A stretch of DNA of 64,000 bases, from positions 4,239,879-4,303,878 of the forward strand of contig NC_079977.1 in NCBI RefSeq assembly GCF_029852145.1, read 5' to 3'. The notes beneath the pieces were generated by a model. That model worked only from the letters and a program-made list of their open reading frames with translations. It did no database searches and had not been told where the DNA came from. A program made the position numbers and the translations under genes. The DNA is from Microplitis mediator. Taxonomy: Eukaryota > Arthropoda > Insecta > Hymenoptera > Braconidae. Shown here in pieces: positions 44,661 to 56,709 of this stretch (position 1 is the stretch's first letter; each line of letters starts with the position of its first letter).

Positions 44661-45384
44661 AATGCCTCCAAAAATTATGTTTATAAAAATTAAAAGAAAA
44701 ATCAAAAATATGTTGAATTTTGTTTGCTATAATTTATAACTTTGGTTTTTTATTAAATTAAATACACGAAAATTTCTTTAACTTATCGATTCGTAATGAT
44801 TACTTTTTTATGTTTTATAACACGTATTAAGTTCAATTACCTATACACTTGATGAGCTACAAGTCGGAAATGGTGCCAACCATTTTGTTGAGATACAAAT
44901 CCAAAAAATGATTCCAGTTGTCGGGAGAAAATTTTTTTCTCAGTGTAATCTTATAAATATTATTTATTGTTGATAATTGTAATGATTAATTACAATTAAA
45001 GCTTCTGTTACAATTTGAAAGTTTCATTGAGCATTATGTTGATCAATAACAATTATTATTATTATTACTGTAATTAATACCCTTGTCATCATATTTATTA
45101 CTTGTGTAAAAAGATAAGTATTTATTTTACCGCTATAAGCACTAGAAAAATCGGGACACTGGCGCATGTGACAAAACGTAAATATGACGTTTAAAATGAT
45201 ATAAAATAAACACAGGCTTATAACAAGTAGTCGAGATCGAAACTAAACACGCGGTAGTGGGAGACTGAAATTCCAAAAAAAATTTACCCTGTCCCCTAGA
45301 CCAGGCTTATGACGGGTCGACTGTATTTACAAATATTAATTTTAAATGAGTTTATCATTTTTCTTTATCAATCTACTTTACAAG

Positions 45385-45986
45385 TACACGGAAAGAAAAT
45401 TATGGAAACAGTTCCTATAATTCTATAAAATTTTTTCCTATACCAACATAGGAATTATCACCATAAATTATGGGATCAGTTCCTATAATTATAAGAAAGC
45501 TACCCATAACATTATAGGAATGGTTCCTATAATTATAGGAATGGTTCCAATAATTTATAGGAATGGTTCCTATAATTATAGGAATGGTTCCAATAATTTA
45601 TAGGAATTGTTCCTATAATATTATGGGAATGGTTCCCATACTATCATGAAAAAATTGAACCAAAGAAAAGTGTGGTAATCATTTCTACAATACACAGAAA
45701 TATTATTAAATATAAAAACAAAAATTCAAACATTGAAAAAAAAATTCGTATTTGGCAAAAACATTAAAATTTTTAACAAAAATTTTTTTTTTAACAAATT
45801 TAGCGTCGAAGAAGCTTCATTTGAATCTCTTCATATCATGAGGGAAATTTTTACACTATTTTGCAAAAAAAAAATTTCCATATATGGGAACCATCCCTGT
45901 AATAATATGGGTATAATTCCTATACCATTATGGAAACTAGTCACATAATGCATAGCAAAAATTCCCATAATTTTCTTTCCCTGTAC
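45385..45986. mobile_element. TIR element of CCTATAATTATAGG words
   Basis: Ends TACACGGAAAGAAAATTATGG and CATAATTTTCTTTCCCTGTA. Interior words GGAATGGTTCCTATAATTAT, GGAACTGTTCC and CCCATAATTTATGGG are repeated in both orientations. A small unrelated insert (45690-45880) breaks the array. Confidence 0.8.
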
Positions 45987-46751
45987 ACAGAAAAAACAGT
46001 TTTTACCGCAAAAACAGGGCTGTCGTATAAACACTTCAAGTATTACAGTTTGCACTGCAATTATTGAGACTACTTCTTGTAATTACAATTATAAATACCA
46101 AATTTTACAGTTTCTAATATATTTTTAGTTGAATGAAACTTTACTATAAATGAAACACTATCAAGTATACTCAAAAAAGTCGTGTATGAAACCGTAATAA
46201 ACACTGTAAAGATTCGGAAGTGATTACTGATTTTATTTCAATCCGCATTCACTCCGCAAAATTTTTACCGCGAAATTTGAAACTGTAATTGTTCTGCTAT
46301 TCATTTCCGTGCAATATTTTCAAAAATTGACGTACCTCAATTTAAAAAATTTTCATAGACTCTTTTTTTTTAATGAGTGAGGCCGTACTGCCTTTTTATT
46401 AAATATCATACGAGCAATTTATGTATATATACGTTATATATTTCATAGTATCTGTCTACATTTAAAAGTAAAACCGTCATAAATAATTATGTATGTTTAT
46501 ATATTATTTATATAGATCCAATCACGACACGGAAATTTTCATTCGATCCAGGTCACCCTCGACCACGAACGTTTGTTCACCAGGAGTTTTTTATACATAA
46601 CTATAACATTATAACATATATATAAACTTATGTTTATGAAAATATATGTGTAATTGATTAGTTTTTATAAAAAAAAAATAAATTAGTTGTTTTTTCTTCA
46701 TCTTGATAATTATTAATATTTTTATACAAAGTATTTTTCAATCATAATATT
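45987..46751. other. AT-rich DNA with one ACTCCG fragment
   Basis: 46215-46270 (TCAATCCGCATTCACTCCGC) matches the end of the ACTCCG-word element. The remainder has no recognised feature. Confidence 0.4.
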
Positions 46752-47124
46752 CCCGTGTAAAAAAAATTGTTGAAAAAACGTTCAAAAAATGTTGACTATT
46801 CTAAACTTCGAAACGTGACTCAACGACGAACTTTTTTTGAACGTTTTTTAAACTTTTGAAACTTGAAGAGAAAAATCAATCAATATCCTCATATTATTAA
46901 GATATGCTGAAACGAAAAATGTTTAGGAATAGTTCGAAATGAGTTTTTTCTGAACATATTTTGCTCTGCAAAAAGTTAATTTGTAGTATTAAGTCAATCG
47001 TTTTTTTCTGTATATTTTCAAAAGTTTGAAAATCGTTTGAAAAAAGTTCGTCATTGTGTCACGTTTTGAAGTTTAGAATAGTCAACACTTTTTTAACCTT
47101 TTTTCAACAATTTTTTTACACGGG
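46752..47124. mobile_element. 373-bp palindromic MITE (CCCGTGTAAAAAAA)
   Basis: Left CCCGTGTAAAAAAAATTGTTG; right CAACAATTTTTTTACACGGG. Arms continue for ~75 bp (TTGACTATTCTAAACTTCG / GAAGTTTAGAATAGTCAAC). The best-preserved compact MITE in the window. Confidence 0.85.
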
Positions 47125-47476
47125 TTGATGCCTTGATATTTTTCCGTCGAGTTCATTGACTGTTTATGTCTGAGTTTTAAGCCGAACCAGACTGGACCGG
47201 TCGGACCAACTTTACTCATCTATATAATACGAACAAGATGAACACACTTGCCCTCCATTTTTTTATTTTATATTTAAAGTTTTTTTTCCACGTTATCCTT
47301 TGCCTGCATGGAAAAATATCAAGTTTTTTTCAAACTACATATGGGTCATTTGAAGTCAATAATTTTTTAATTTTCACTCTGAAAAATGGTTTTCAAAAAA
47401 ATTTTCCTGAATCACAGAAAAAAAAATTCCGACGAAAAAATCTCTTGACTCACGAAAATTTTGAATGAGTGTAAAT
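47125..47476. other. Spacer, nothing recognised
   Basis: A short more complex patch (47160-47240: AGACTGGACCGGTCGGACCA, itself palindromic) but no gene. Confidence 0.35.
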
Positions 47477-47479
47477 CGT

Positions 47480-47672
47480 GATACTGAACTTAGCTGACGT
47501 CTGATAAATTTTGGATTTTTTTAGAAACGAAAAATTAAAAAATTTAGATATTTTTAAAAATTGCACTTATAGTTTTTTTGATTTTCTACATGTGTATTTT
47601 TTTTGTATATTTTGTTTGTTGAAAAAAAAATCTGAAAATTGTTAATTGTCTGCGAACTTAAAGATCATGTGT
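47480..47672. mobile_element. ~200-bp GACGTC-TIR MITE, copy 2
   Basis: Left GTGATACTGAACTTAGCTGACG; right TTGTCTGCGAACTTAAAGATCAT; internal TTTTCTACATGTGTATTTTTTT. Confidence 0.7.
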
Positions 47673-48044
47673 AAATCTAGCAAACATAAAACTTTTTAAT
47701 TACATCTAAAAAAATTAAATAATTAAAATAAAAAAATTTTTTAAAAATGCATGCACTGAATTTTGAATTTTCTAAACATGGATTTTTTTATTTTTATTTT
47801 ACAAATATTTTTATTTATTATTTCAATGTTTTAAAAATTTTCATTGTTCGCTAACTTTACTATCATAAATTTTCACCGGTTTTTGAAAACGTTTGTCTTC
47901 CAAAATATTTTCTTGACTCGATAACTTTTTTTTTCACCCAAGAATATTTACTATCAGTCAAAATTTTTTTTCTGTGGACTTGAGATGACTGATATAATTT
48001 TGTAAGCGAAATTTGATTAATTTTTAATTAATAAAATTAACCTA

Positions 48045-48415
48045 AAGTTAGCTGACGTCTAATAATTTTTTGATTTTTTAAAAATAGATGAATTATAAAA
48101 AAAAAAATATTTGAAAAAATTGCACCTATAGTTTTTTAAATTTTCTACATGTGCTTATTTTTATTTTTTTATTTTTTGTAATTTATTACAAATAAACTTT
48201 TTTTTTAGTGCAAATATTGCAGAGGAAAAAAAACTTCTTGGCTCAAAAAATTACATTCGCCCCAAGAAAATTTCCATTTGGCCCAATAATTTTTTTGAAG
48301 TGAATAGAAAACAAAAATTTTTTTGGCACAAGAAATTTTTTCTAGTTCTAAGACAATTTTGATCTTCAATTCAAAATGAAAAATATTAATCGCGCCAAAA
48401 AATTTTTTTTATGTG
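48045..48415. mobile_element. Partial GACGTC-TIR MITE followed by an AAGAAATTT array
   Basis: 48045-48185 has AAGTTAGCTGACGTCTAATAA and TTTTCTACATGTGCTTAT but no right end. 48215-48415 is an array of TTCTTGGCTCAAAAAATT and CAAGAAAATTTCC words. Confidence 0.55.
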
Positions 48416-49125
48416 TGCATATGAATTTTTTTCAAATAATTTATTTAGTATTGACAATATTAGTCCCTTTACTAAAAATACTAGATTCGGTTTATCTATT
48501 CTAGCTAAAGATTAAACATATATTTAGTTTACTCGCATAAGTAGCAGCAACTTCTACATTCCCTATATATCTTATCATTACCGAAGTAAAAAACTTTTAC
48601 TACTCGGGCAGTAAAGTATTTAACTTTTAACTTCTTTGGTAATAATTTACTATCTTGGGTTGCAAACAATGACCTGGAATAAAAATTGTTTTGTTTCATT
48701 GTTCACTTTGGAACACATAGTTTAGATAAATATACCACAATATTTATCTTGAGTTATGAGAAAATAATAACACATATTTTTTGTATTCTAAAGTAAAGTA
48801 GATCAGGACGAAAATTTTACTTACAGCTCATATATTTATATAAATGGAGCTGAAGGTTTGTGAATTTTCAAAAATAATTTTTGGTTTTCTATTTCCGATG
48901 TCTTGTTCAGTTTTTCTGTCGTCCGATAAAGTGTGACGTCATTCAATGCTATATATATCTAAGCTAAAAAAACGCGGAATTCTCATGAAAGTGAAATATT
49001 TTTTTTTATTAAAGGAAAATTTTCTTGAGGCGGGAAAAAATTTTTTCAACCCAAGAAATCATTTTTTTCTGTGTGTATTTTTTAAGAAAATCGAAAAAAA
49101 AATTCGGTTTGCATGGAAATTTTTT
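48416..49125. other. AT-rich DNA with a GGGCAGTAAAG half-site
   Basis: CTACTCGGGCAGTAAAG (48601) matches the ends of the small MITE at 10378-10477. 49010-49080 resumes AAGAAATCATTTTTTTCTG words. Confidence 0.4.
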
Positions 49126-49335
49126 ATGATAATAAAGTTAGCAGACATTTAACAATATTTAGATTTTTTTTAACAAAAACGATTAAAAAAAATATTTTGA
49201 AAAATTGCAGGTATAGTTTATTAAATTTTCTACATGTGCATTTTTTTAGAAATAATTTTTTTTGTTATTTATCTGTTAAAAGAAATTATTTAAATTTCAA
49301 ATGTTTGCTGTCATAAATTTTTTTTCTATTGAGCG
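49126..49335. mobile_element. Degenerate GACGTC-family MITE
   Basis: AAAGTTAGCAGACATTTAACA at the left and TTTTCTACATGTGCATTTTTT inside identify it; the right end is eroded. Confidence 0.45.
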
Positions 49336-49679
49336 GGAAAATGGAAAATTGTTTTAAAAAAATTTCAAAAAAAGTTTGCTTTTGATTTCTCGAAATTTAC
49401 AAAAATAATCCGATTTTTAAAAAATTTTTTTTTGAGGGTTTCGACTTCAGATTTTCTGAAACAAAAAAAAAATGAATAATTTTTCTTAACCATAAATTTG
49501 ATTTATTTATATAATGATATACAATAAAATATAAATATCAACAAAGACTTAAAAAATATGACAATCAAAAAAAAAAATTTTTTTAAATATTTGTGAGTAC
49601 AGATGATAAAGAAGAATTAAAGAACACAAATTTAAAAGTTAAAGAAAAATAATTTACAAACATTATAAAGCGCCAGACA

Positions 49680-50110
49680 AAGGTCATGGGACTCATTCGT
49701 CACTAGACAAAGAGAGTAGAGGAACGAAAATACGTCGGCGACGACAAACTCTGGAAAAATTAGGTCGCACGCGATGTTACTCACCTTCTACTCTCTCTTT
49801 TTATCTTTTTTTTAGTTTTTTTTTTTAAACATGAACACATAATTTTTATACTTTTTTCCCTTTAGACTTCTCACTCTACTATTCTTATCGCCATCTTGTC
49901 GTCCACTCCTACAAGAATTAGATTCACGCAAAATAATCACCCTCTTTTCTATGTGTGTAATTCGCTAGTTATTTTTTTTATTTTATATTTTATTTTTACC
50001 TCATTTTTACCCTTACTACCCTTTATACGCCGCTATCATTATCACTGCCACCGCCATTATCACTTATACTAAAAATTTTTTTATTTTTTTTTGCACAACA
50101 CACCTTTTTT
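49680..50110 (-). promoter_or_regulatory. Candidate 5' exon/promoter region (minus strand)
   Basis: A less repetitive stretch with a consensus minus-strand donor, AGTAGAAG|GTGAGTAAC (~49785), preceded by GAGAGAG (GAGA-like) sequence. Sequence downstream of the donor includes TTGTCGTCGCCGACG. It may be a non-coding first exon. No coding partner identified. Confidence 0.25.
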
Positions 50111-50265
50111 ATAGCCATTTCATTTCACAATACGAATTTATTCCTCCGTGATGGTAATAACACGCGAATGTGAATTAAAAAAAATAAATAATCACTAGCC
50201 ATCAAGACAATTATGGAGTTAACTTACTTATCCATGTTATTAATTTATCAACATTAATTTATTTT

Positions 50266-52000
50266 ACATGGAGAAAAAAAATTGGGAATTTTTCTCATTT
50301 TCGCATAGTTAATTTTCCAATGATGACATAGGCATTTTCACTGTCAACAAAAGAATTTTTCTTATGTTACATAAGAATTGTACCAATGTTAACATAGCTA
50401 TGTTTTTATGGGGCCTAGTAATTTTTTTATGTAGCCTAGTAATTTTCCTATGGACCTAGTAATTTTTCTAGGGAGCCTAGTAATTTTTCCTAAAGAACAT
50501 AGGAATTTTTTCTATGGAATATATAACTTTTCTTCTGCGAGACATGGTAATTTTTTCTATGAAACCTGAATAATAGCTATCTTATGATACGGGTTTTTCC
50601 AATGTTGACATTTGGATTTTTTTACCACGTCAACACACGAATTATCTCCACGTGACCATGTTAAGATTATTTATGTCAACATAGGATTTTTTTCTAAGTC
50701 AACATAGGAATTATTCCTATGGTGACATAGTAAAGATCCCAATGTCAACGTAGGGAAAATCTCTACAATAACATGGGAATGTTCCTATCTCATAGGAATT
50801 TTTCCTATGTCAACATAGGGATTATTCTCATGTTGACATTGGGATTTAGTGAAAATCCCGATGTCAACATACGAATTATTTCCATGTGAATATTGTAATA
50901 GTTCCTATATTAGTATAAGAAGGTTTTCTATATGTCAACATAGGAATTATTCCTATGTTGACATAGTAAAATTCCTAATGAAAACATAGGAAGAATCCCT
51001 ATAATAACATGGGAATAATCCTAATGTGAACATAGTAATAGTTCCTACGTTATTGTAAAAATTTTTCTTATGTCAACATAGGAATAATTCCTATGTTGAC
51101 ATAGGAAAATCCGTATGTCGACTCAGAAAAAAATACCTATAATAACATGGGAATTATCCTCATGTGACATAGTAATAATTCACATGTTATCATAGGAATT
51201 TTTTTCATGTCAACATTGGAATAATTCTCATGTTGACACAGTAAAAAATCCCAAAGTCAACTTAGGAAAAAATCTCTATAGTAACATAGGAATAATCCCA
51301 TGTGAGCATAGTAATAGTTCCTATGTTACTATATGGATTTTCCCCTGTCAACACAGGAATAATTCTTATGTTGACATAGTAAAAATCCCAAAGTCAACTT
51401 AGGAAAAAATCTCCATATATGGGAATAATTCCAAGGTGAGCATAGTAATAGTTCCTATGTTATTATATTGATTTTCCCCTGTCAACACAGGAATAATTCT
51501 TATGTTGACTTAGTACAAATCCCAAAGTCAACTTAGGAAAAAATCTCTATAGTAACATGGGAATAATCCCAATGTGAACATAGTAATATTTCCTATGTTA
51601 TTACAGGAATTTTTTTCATGTCAAGATAGGAATAATTCTCATGTTGACATAGTAAAAATCCCAAAGTCAACATAGAAAAAAATTCCTATAATAACATGAG
51701 AATGATCTCCACGTGAACATAGTAATCATCTTTATGTCAACATACGAATTGCTCATATGTTGACATAGTAAAAATCCCAATGTCAACAGAGAAAAAAAAT
51801 CCCTATAATAACATGGAAATAATTTCCATGTTGACTCTGGAAAAATCCCTATACAATGTAAGGAAAATGACGATCAATTAAAGGTCTTTACCCATTTTTA
51901 CATATGGATTATTCCTATGTGCACCTAAGGATTTTTACTATGGCTATATAGGAATGTTCCCTGTGCGAACATATGAAAAATACCCATTTTTTCTCCACGT
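50266..52000. mobile_element. TIR element of CCTATGTTGACATAGG words
   Basis: Left ACATGGAGAAAAAAAATTGGG; right CCCATTTTTTCTCCACGT. ~1.7 kb of variants of TAGGAATAATTCCTATGTTG, GTCAACATAGG and AACATGGGAATAATCCCATG. A higher-order unit of ~100-115 bp is visible between 50940 and 51780. Confidence 0.85.
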
Positions 52001-52838
52001 ATAATAAATAAATAAATAAAGAAAACTAATTGATATCAATATAGTACTAATTAGATCTAATAAAAAAATTAATTAAACAGACAGTGTAGTATTTTATTAT
52101 GTCTCTTATTTATTGTTTTTTCTCTGCCAATGAATACAAATAAGCCCGTATTTCTTTTTTTTATGACATAAGTCATTAATCGATCTTAATTGTCTCTAAG
52201 TAAAGATTAAAGACAAGGTAAATAACAACATAATTTAATCTCTGTATATTGACTGACTTTCTTATGGTTATCATGGGAAGATACAGAAAAAATAGCTGTG
52301 AAAATATTCGGCTCTCCGGGGGTCCACTTATTGCGCTGCATCAGCTGTTGTGCTCTTTCACTTTACTTGTTTATGTTTGTTGTTATCTTTTGTCTTTTAT
52401 CATTTTTTTTTATTATTTGGTTATTTTAGTTTACTATATAGTAAATATATAAGAAAATATGACGCAAAAGATGATATTAAATAGAATCAGGACTCATCGG
52501 TTAAAACCATGAGCATAAATATACACGTGTGGGGAGGAGTGGGGGCAAAAGAGGACATCATTTCTCAACAGAAATATTTTTTATTTATAAATTTATAAAA
52601 AGTATGGAGTAAATTCGTCACTGAGTAGTGTGACCATTTTAGAATTTAGATAAAAAAAAGTTTTTTTGAGTTTTTTATAAAATTTTAAATATTACGATTG
52701 CAACATTAATTTTGAAAATTAAAAAAAAATTTTTTACAAGTTCATTCACCCTGAGTTTGATTCTTAATTTAATAATTTAGAGGATACGAGATAGAATTTT
52801 TTTTCAGTAAAATTTCGAAATTGTCGCACTCTTGGGTG
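52001..52838. other. AT-rich DNA, nothing recognised
   Basis: Some complex sequence at 52250-52350 (TCATGGGAAGATACAGAAAA, TCTCCGGGGGTCCACTTATT) without a credible frame. GGGGAGGAGTGGGGGCAAAAG at ~52530 faces TTTTGCCCCACTCG at ~53118, suggesting ends of a further MITE. Confidence 0.4.
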
Positions 52839-52839
52839 C

Positions 52840-53040
52840 AAAAAAAATGGGTTTCTTGGCGCGAAAAAAAATTTGCGTTATGAAATGAAAAAAAAAAATT
52901 TTTCTTCGGACGATAATTTTTTCTTGGCTCAAGAAAATTTTTATTTTTAATTCATAATGCAAAAAGTTTCTTAGGGTAAGTAAAAATTTTCTTGGGGCGA
53001 ATAAAAATTTTTTGCTTCCCGAAATTCTTTTTTTCTGAGT
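52840..53040. repeat. AAGAAATTTTTTCTTGGCGC array
   Basis: GGGTTTCTTGGCGCGAAAAA, TTTTCTTGGCTCAAGAAAAT and TTTTCTTGGGGCGAATAAAA in tandem and inverted orientation. Confidence 0.6.
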
Positions 53041-53109
53041 GGAATCAGTCTATTTTTTTTTTAATTTGCAGAAACATTAACAGAAAAAAATGTTTTCTTT
53101 CAAAAAATG

Positions 53110-53300
53110 GTGTCTCATTTTGCCCCACTCGTTCCCAGGTAAAAAAGGTTGGCCGAAAAGTCCAAAATCGTGACGAAATTACGTCAAAACCAGAAAATTT
53201 TATTGAAAGAGACCTAAATTTAGCCGAAATCTCGCTGAAGTCGTAGAATTTTATTGAAAAAGATCGAAGGTTGGCCGAAAACGCGTCGAAATTTTATTAT
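53110..53300. repeat. Short GGTTGGCCGAAAA array
   Basis: GGTTGGCCGAAAAGTCC, TTTAGCCGAAATCTCGC and GGTTGGCCGAAAACGCG alternate with AATTTTATTGAAA at ~55-bp spacing. Confidence 0.45.
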
Positions 53301-53467
53301 TCCCAATAAACAGACCGATAAATTGAGGCAGCCTATTTTCAGGCAAATTTTGTTTCTTTTTTTTTACTACAGCGATTTTTTTTTACACAGCAATAGACAA
53401 TTTTCTAAAAATTTCAGCTCAAAATATAAATTTTCAGATGACGCGCGAAAATTTCAAAGTAAAATAG

Positions 53468-54000
53468 CCCGTGTAAAAAAAATTCGCTCCAAAAATATTC
53501 CAGAAAAGTTCCGCATGTGGAACTTCGAAACATGAGACAGATTAGAACATCGAATGGAACTTTTTTTGAACGTTAGTCACTTTGATGGTAAAAAGAAAAG
53601 TTTTTATGAGCGAATTAAGAGTTAAAAAAGAACGTTCGTCGAACTTTTTTGGAATTTTTTATGGACGTTTTTTTGAGTTCTATAAAAAAATTCAAAAGTA
53701 GTGATTTTTGAACTATTTTGGCATGTTTCTAAAACGTCTCTATTCTACAAAAGATGCAAGAAAAGTGATTTTGGAAAGTTTTTGAACGCCTTATTTTGTC
53801 TATAAAAAAGTCAAAAGTGGTGATTTTGGAATTTTTTTGGAATGATCATATAAAATTCCAAAAAATTTCCAAGAACGTCCTTTTTTTACTCTAAATTTAT
53901 TCATAAAAACTTATTTTTTTACCATAAAAATTACTAACGTTCTAAAAAAGTTATAATCTGTCTCATGTTTAGAAGTTCCACCTACAGAACTTTTTTGGAA
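53468..54000. mobile_element. CCCGTGTAAAAAAA-family element with GAACGTTC words
   Basis: Left CCCGTGTAAAAAAAATTCGC, then AGTTCCGCATGTGGAACTTC. The right portion TAATCTGTCTCATGTTTAGA mirrors CATGAGACAGATTAGAAC at 53531. The terminal right end is missing or changed. Confidence 0.6.
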
Positions 54001-54800
54001 GAGTAAATAAATAGCGTCGTTGAATAGCAAACAAATGTCATATTTATTATTTACTCGGTACAAAAATGCATTTGCTCGGTATTAAGATGCATCTTGATTT
54101 GATGCCTGAGTAATTCGAGGTACATACTCTGTCTGAGTTGTTTCAATTTCTCAACGTTGTCTGAAATAAATTCAGATAAGAAGACGTATCGATTATTCGA
54201 ATCGCGATACCGCGATACGTCTCCGTTCCACGTGCTTACTAATACATTATGGAATTCCAGTGAGTTTGAGTTCGAGAACTCTCCACATCAAGTCTTCTTG
54301 TCTGTACATGAATATCTTGACGCATCCGGAGACCACTCACAGGATATCATACCTTCTGATCATTGAATATGTAATAATATATATCTATATATATTTTATT
54401 TATATATTATTAATGTTTTTCTATAAAATAAAACTTAAAAAAATTTTTAATTTTACTATCAAATGAAAATTAAATGGAAGAAAAATTTTTTTATATTTAT
54501 TTTTATACTTTTATGTCTTTGACTTTATATACATTTTTATTCCATACAACAGACTGGCATAATCAAGTTCAAGTTCATGTGCTACCTTTATATCTGATGG
54601 AATATGTAATCTCTTCAGTTGGAATACACAAAATCTAATGAATAAAAATGTATTGTAAATTTTTTTTTTTTTTACTAAATTTGAATACCACGCATCTAAT
54701 TTTTAAACGGAAATTAGGTATAAATAAATATGTAATTCAGTAGGAAAAAATCCATTTTTAACTATTTAGTGAAAAATAAATATTTTTTTTTTTTACTTAT
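54001..54800. other. Spacer with a small palindromic patch
   Basis: 54170-54225 (AAGACGTATCG, GCGATACCGCGATACGTCT) is palindromic. The open frame around it starts with a non-ATG codon. The rest is AT-rich. Confidence 0.35.
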
Positions 54801-54802
54801 TT

Positions 54803-55622
54803 CCCGTATGAAAAAACAATATATAATTAAAATATATAAAATCATATATTTTCGCAATAAAAAAATATGTGATATATTATATTGTATATTATAAAAAATC
54901 ATATAGAGATTTTGGCCGATTTAATATAAAATTATATACAGTAGTAAATATATGTATTCCATATATGTCTTATATGTTTTTTATATTAAGCTATATATAC
55001 ATTTACATTTACCTTATAATATATTGTATTGATATATTTCCTTTTATATTCAAAAAATATAAAATTTTTATATGAAATGAAATATATGGTAGCATATAAT
55101 TTATATTATATATGACACCATATATTTTCTTTGTTATATTTAAGCATATATTTTATTCGGTGTGTGTATATGCATATGGGTATATATATTCGCATCAAAT
55201 TAACTAATTTTGAAAATTTTAACTGCAATTTAAAGAGTATATTAAAATTTAGATCTAATTTAATTGGAGTTGGTCATACGAATAAGAAACTTTTTTTTTC
55301 CATACACAATATAAATATATGTTTTTATATATGATCAGAATATATTTTTCGAATATGATAGAAATATATATTTTTATGTATGATAAAAATATAGTTTTCG
55401 TATATGACAAGAATATATATTTTCATATATGATAAAAATATATTTTTTGTATATGATTGACATATATATTTTATATATGCTAAACATATACGGACTCGTA
55501 TATGATAAATGTTATATTTTTTAATATAAAAAAAAATATATCAGAAAATAGAGTTAAATTGGCCACATATAATTTCTGATATTTATCATATATTTTGACC
55601 ATATATGTTATTTTCGTACGAG
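54803..55622. mobile_element. CATATATG-word TIR element, copy 2
   Basis: An inverted near-identical copy of 33004-33830, including the unique core (55150-55290). Ends CCCGTATGAAAAAACAATAT and ATATATGTTATTTTCGTACG. Confidence 0.8.
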
Positions 55623-55694
55623 TTGGTAATTTAATAATTCGGGCTGGATTATAATTTATCATCTTCTTATTTATTTATGTTTTTTTATCATTTG

Positions 55695-56600
55695 GCCTTT
55701 ACTTAGTGGACAGGTCCAACATTCGCGCGCGCTGATTAAAAATCGATTGAAAAATTCAAATCGGAAATTTCCGATTGACTTTCCATTGGTTTCAATCGAG
55801 AAAAAGGTCAATAAGATATTGAATAGACAACAAAATTTACAGTAAAAGTGCAAATAAAAATTTTGCGGGAAATTTGAATCTTGACAAAAAAGTTTCTTTT
55901 AGTTGAGAGGCTCAAAGTTCTTCGTTCGTGGGATATAAAGATTTTATTACTTTTGAAATTTTATAACTCGTTAACGGATCGATAAATTGAAACGACCATA
56001 ACATATTTCTGTAGAGAATCGAACGCTGTACAAAAAAGGTCTCTTATAATTTTTTGATAAATCTAACCGTTCAAAAGTTACTTTTTTACGAAAATTTCAG
56101 TTTTTTTCCCAAATTATTAATTTGTAAAACCTGTAATTTTTGAACTGTGAGATTAAAAAATTATTAAATGACATATTTTGATTGCAAAAAAAATGATCTA
56201 CAAGAAAGGTCTTATGACATTTTGCGATAAGACTGAAAGTTTTGCAGAAAAAGTCAAAAAAACGATAAATTTACCATAAATTTGAATTTAAGCTTAAATA
56301 ACTTTTGAACGGTTAGATTTATCAAAAAATTATAAGAGACATTTTTTGTAGAGCATTCAATTCTCTACAAAAATATATTATGGTCGTTTTAATTAATTGA
56401 TCCGTCAACGAGTTATAAAATTTCAAAGTTAAAAAAAAATTATTCCCATGTTATTTAAATGGGAAATCTTATTTGAGGGAGCGCGCGTTTTTTAATTGAG
56501 TCGAAGGGCCCAATTTGGAGCCCAATTTTTTATGTTACATTCAACGTAATTTTCTGAGGGTCCGAAAAAAAAATCGATTTTATTTCACACAATCTAATAT
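55695..56600. mobile_element. Long-TIR GCGCGC-motif element, copy 2
   Basis: Inverted match to 35003-35900: GATTTTATTTCACACAATCT at the right end, the GAGCGCGCGTTTTTTAATTG patch, and TTTCCGATTGACTTTCCATT. It lacks the far arm seen in copy 1. Confidence 0.75.
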
Positions 56601-56709
56601 ATATGAATTGAGCTATGATTCATATAATTAACATTTTTCAAAAATTATTACATTACATTAGTATTGAATACCTTTCAAAAATAATAATTACAAGCAGTAA
56701 TCATATAAA

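Larger units (their letters stand above)
43613..44945. mobile_element. CACTGAGAAAAAA TIR element inserted into the preceding one
   Basis: Left CACTGAGAAAAAATTTCTC; right GAGAAAATTTTTTTCTCAGTG. The flanks TTTCGCGGATAATA and TAATCTTATAAATATT rejoin to the uninterrupted sequence seen at 33936-33952 (minus), so this is a filled site with a TAAT-like duplication. An extra internal right end lies at 44484-44531. The left half has a weak TTAAACTAAAATTTATTTGG word array. It carries the GC-rich cassette and a possible exon. Confidence 0.75.
43399..45325. mobile_element. CAGTCGACTACTCG-family element, interrupted
   Basis: Left CAGTCGACTACTCGTTATAAGC; right (minus) CAGTCGACCCGTCATAAGCC. The left arm matches the right arm of 32740-34157 (ATGTCTCTCCCCTTAATCGG). 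It is split by a second element at 43613-44945. Confidence 0.75.

Noticed and set aside
54157..54366. 69-codon plus-strand frame
   Set aside because: It starts with a non-ATG codon, overlaps a palindromic patch and has no splice context.
33004..55622. A ~20-kb inverted segmental duplication linking 33-36 kb with 54.8-56.6 kb
   Set aside because: Both element pairs are inverted, yet their order is the same rather than reversed, and the DNA between the elements does not match. Independent insertions of two families explain it better.
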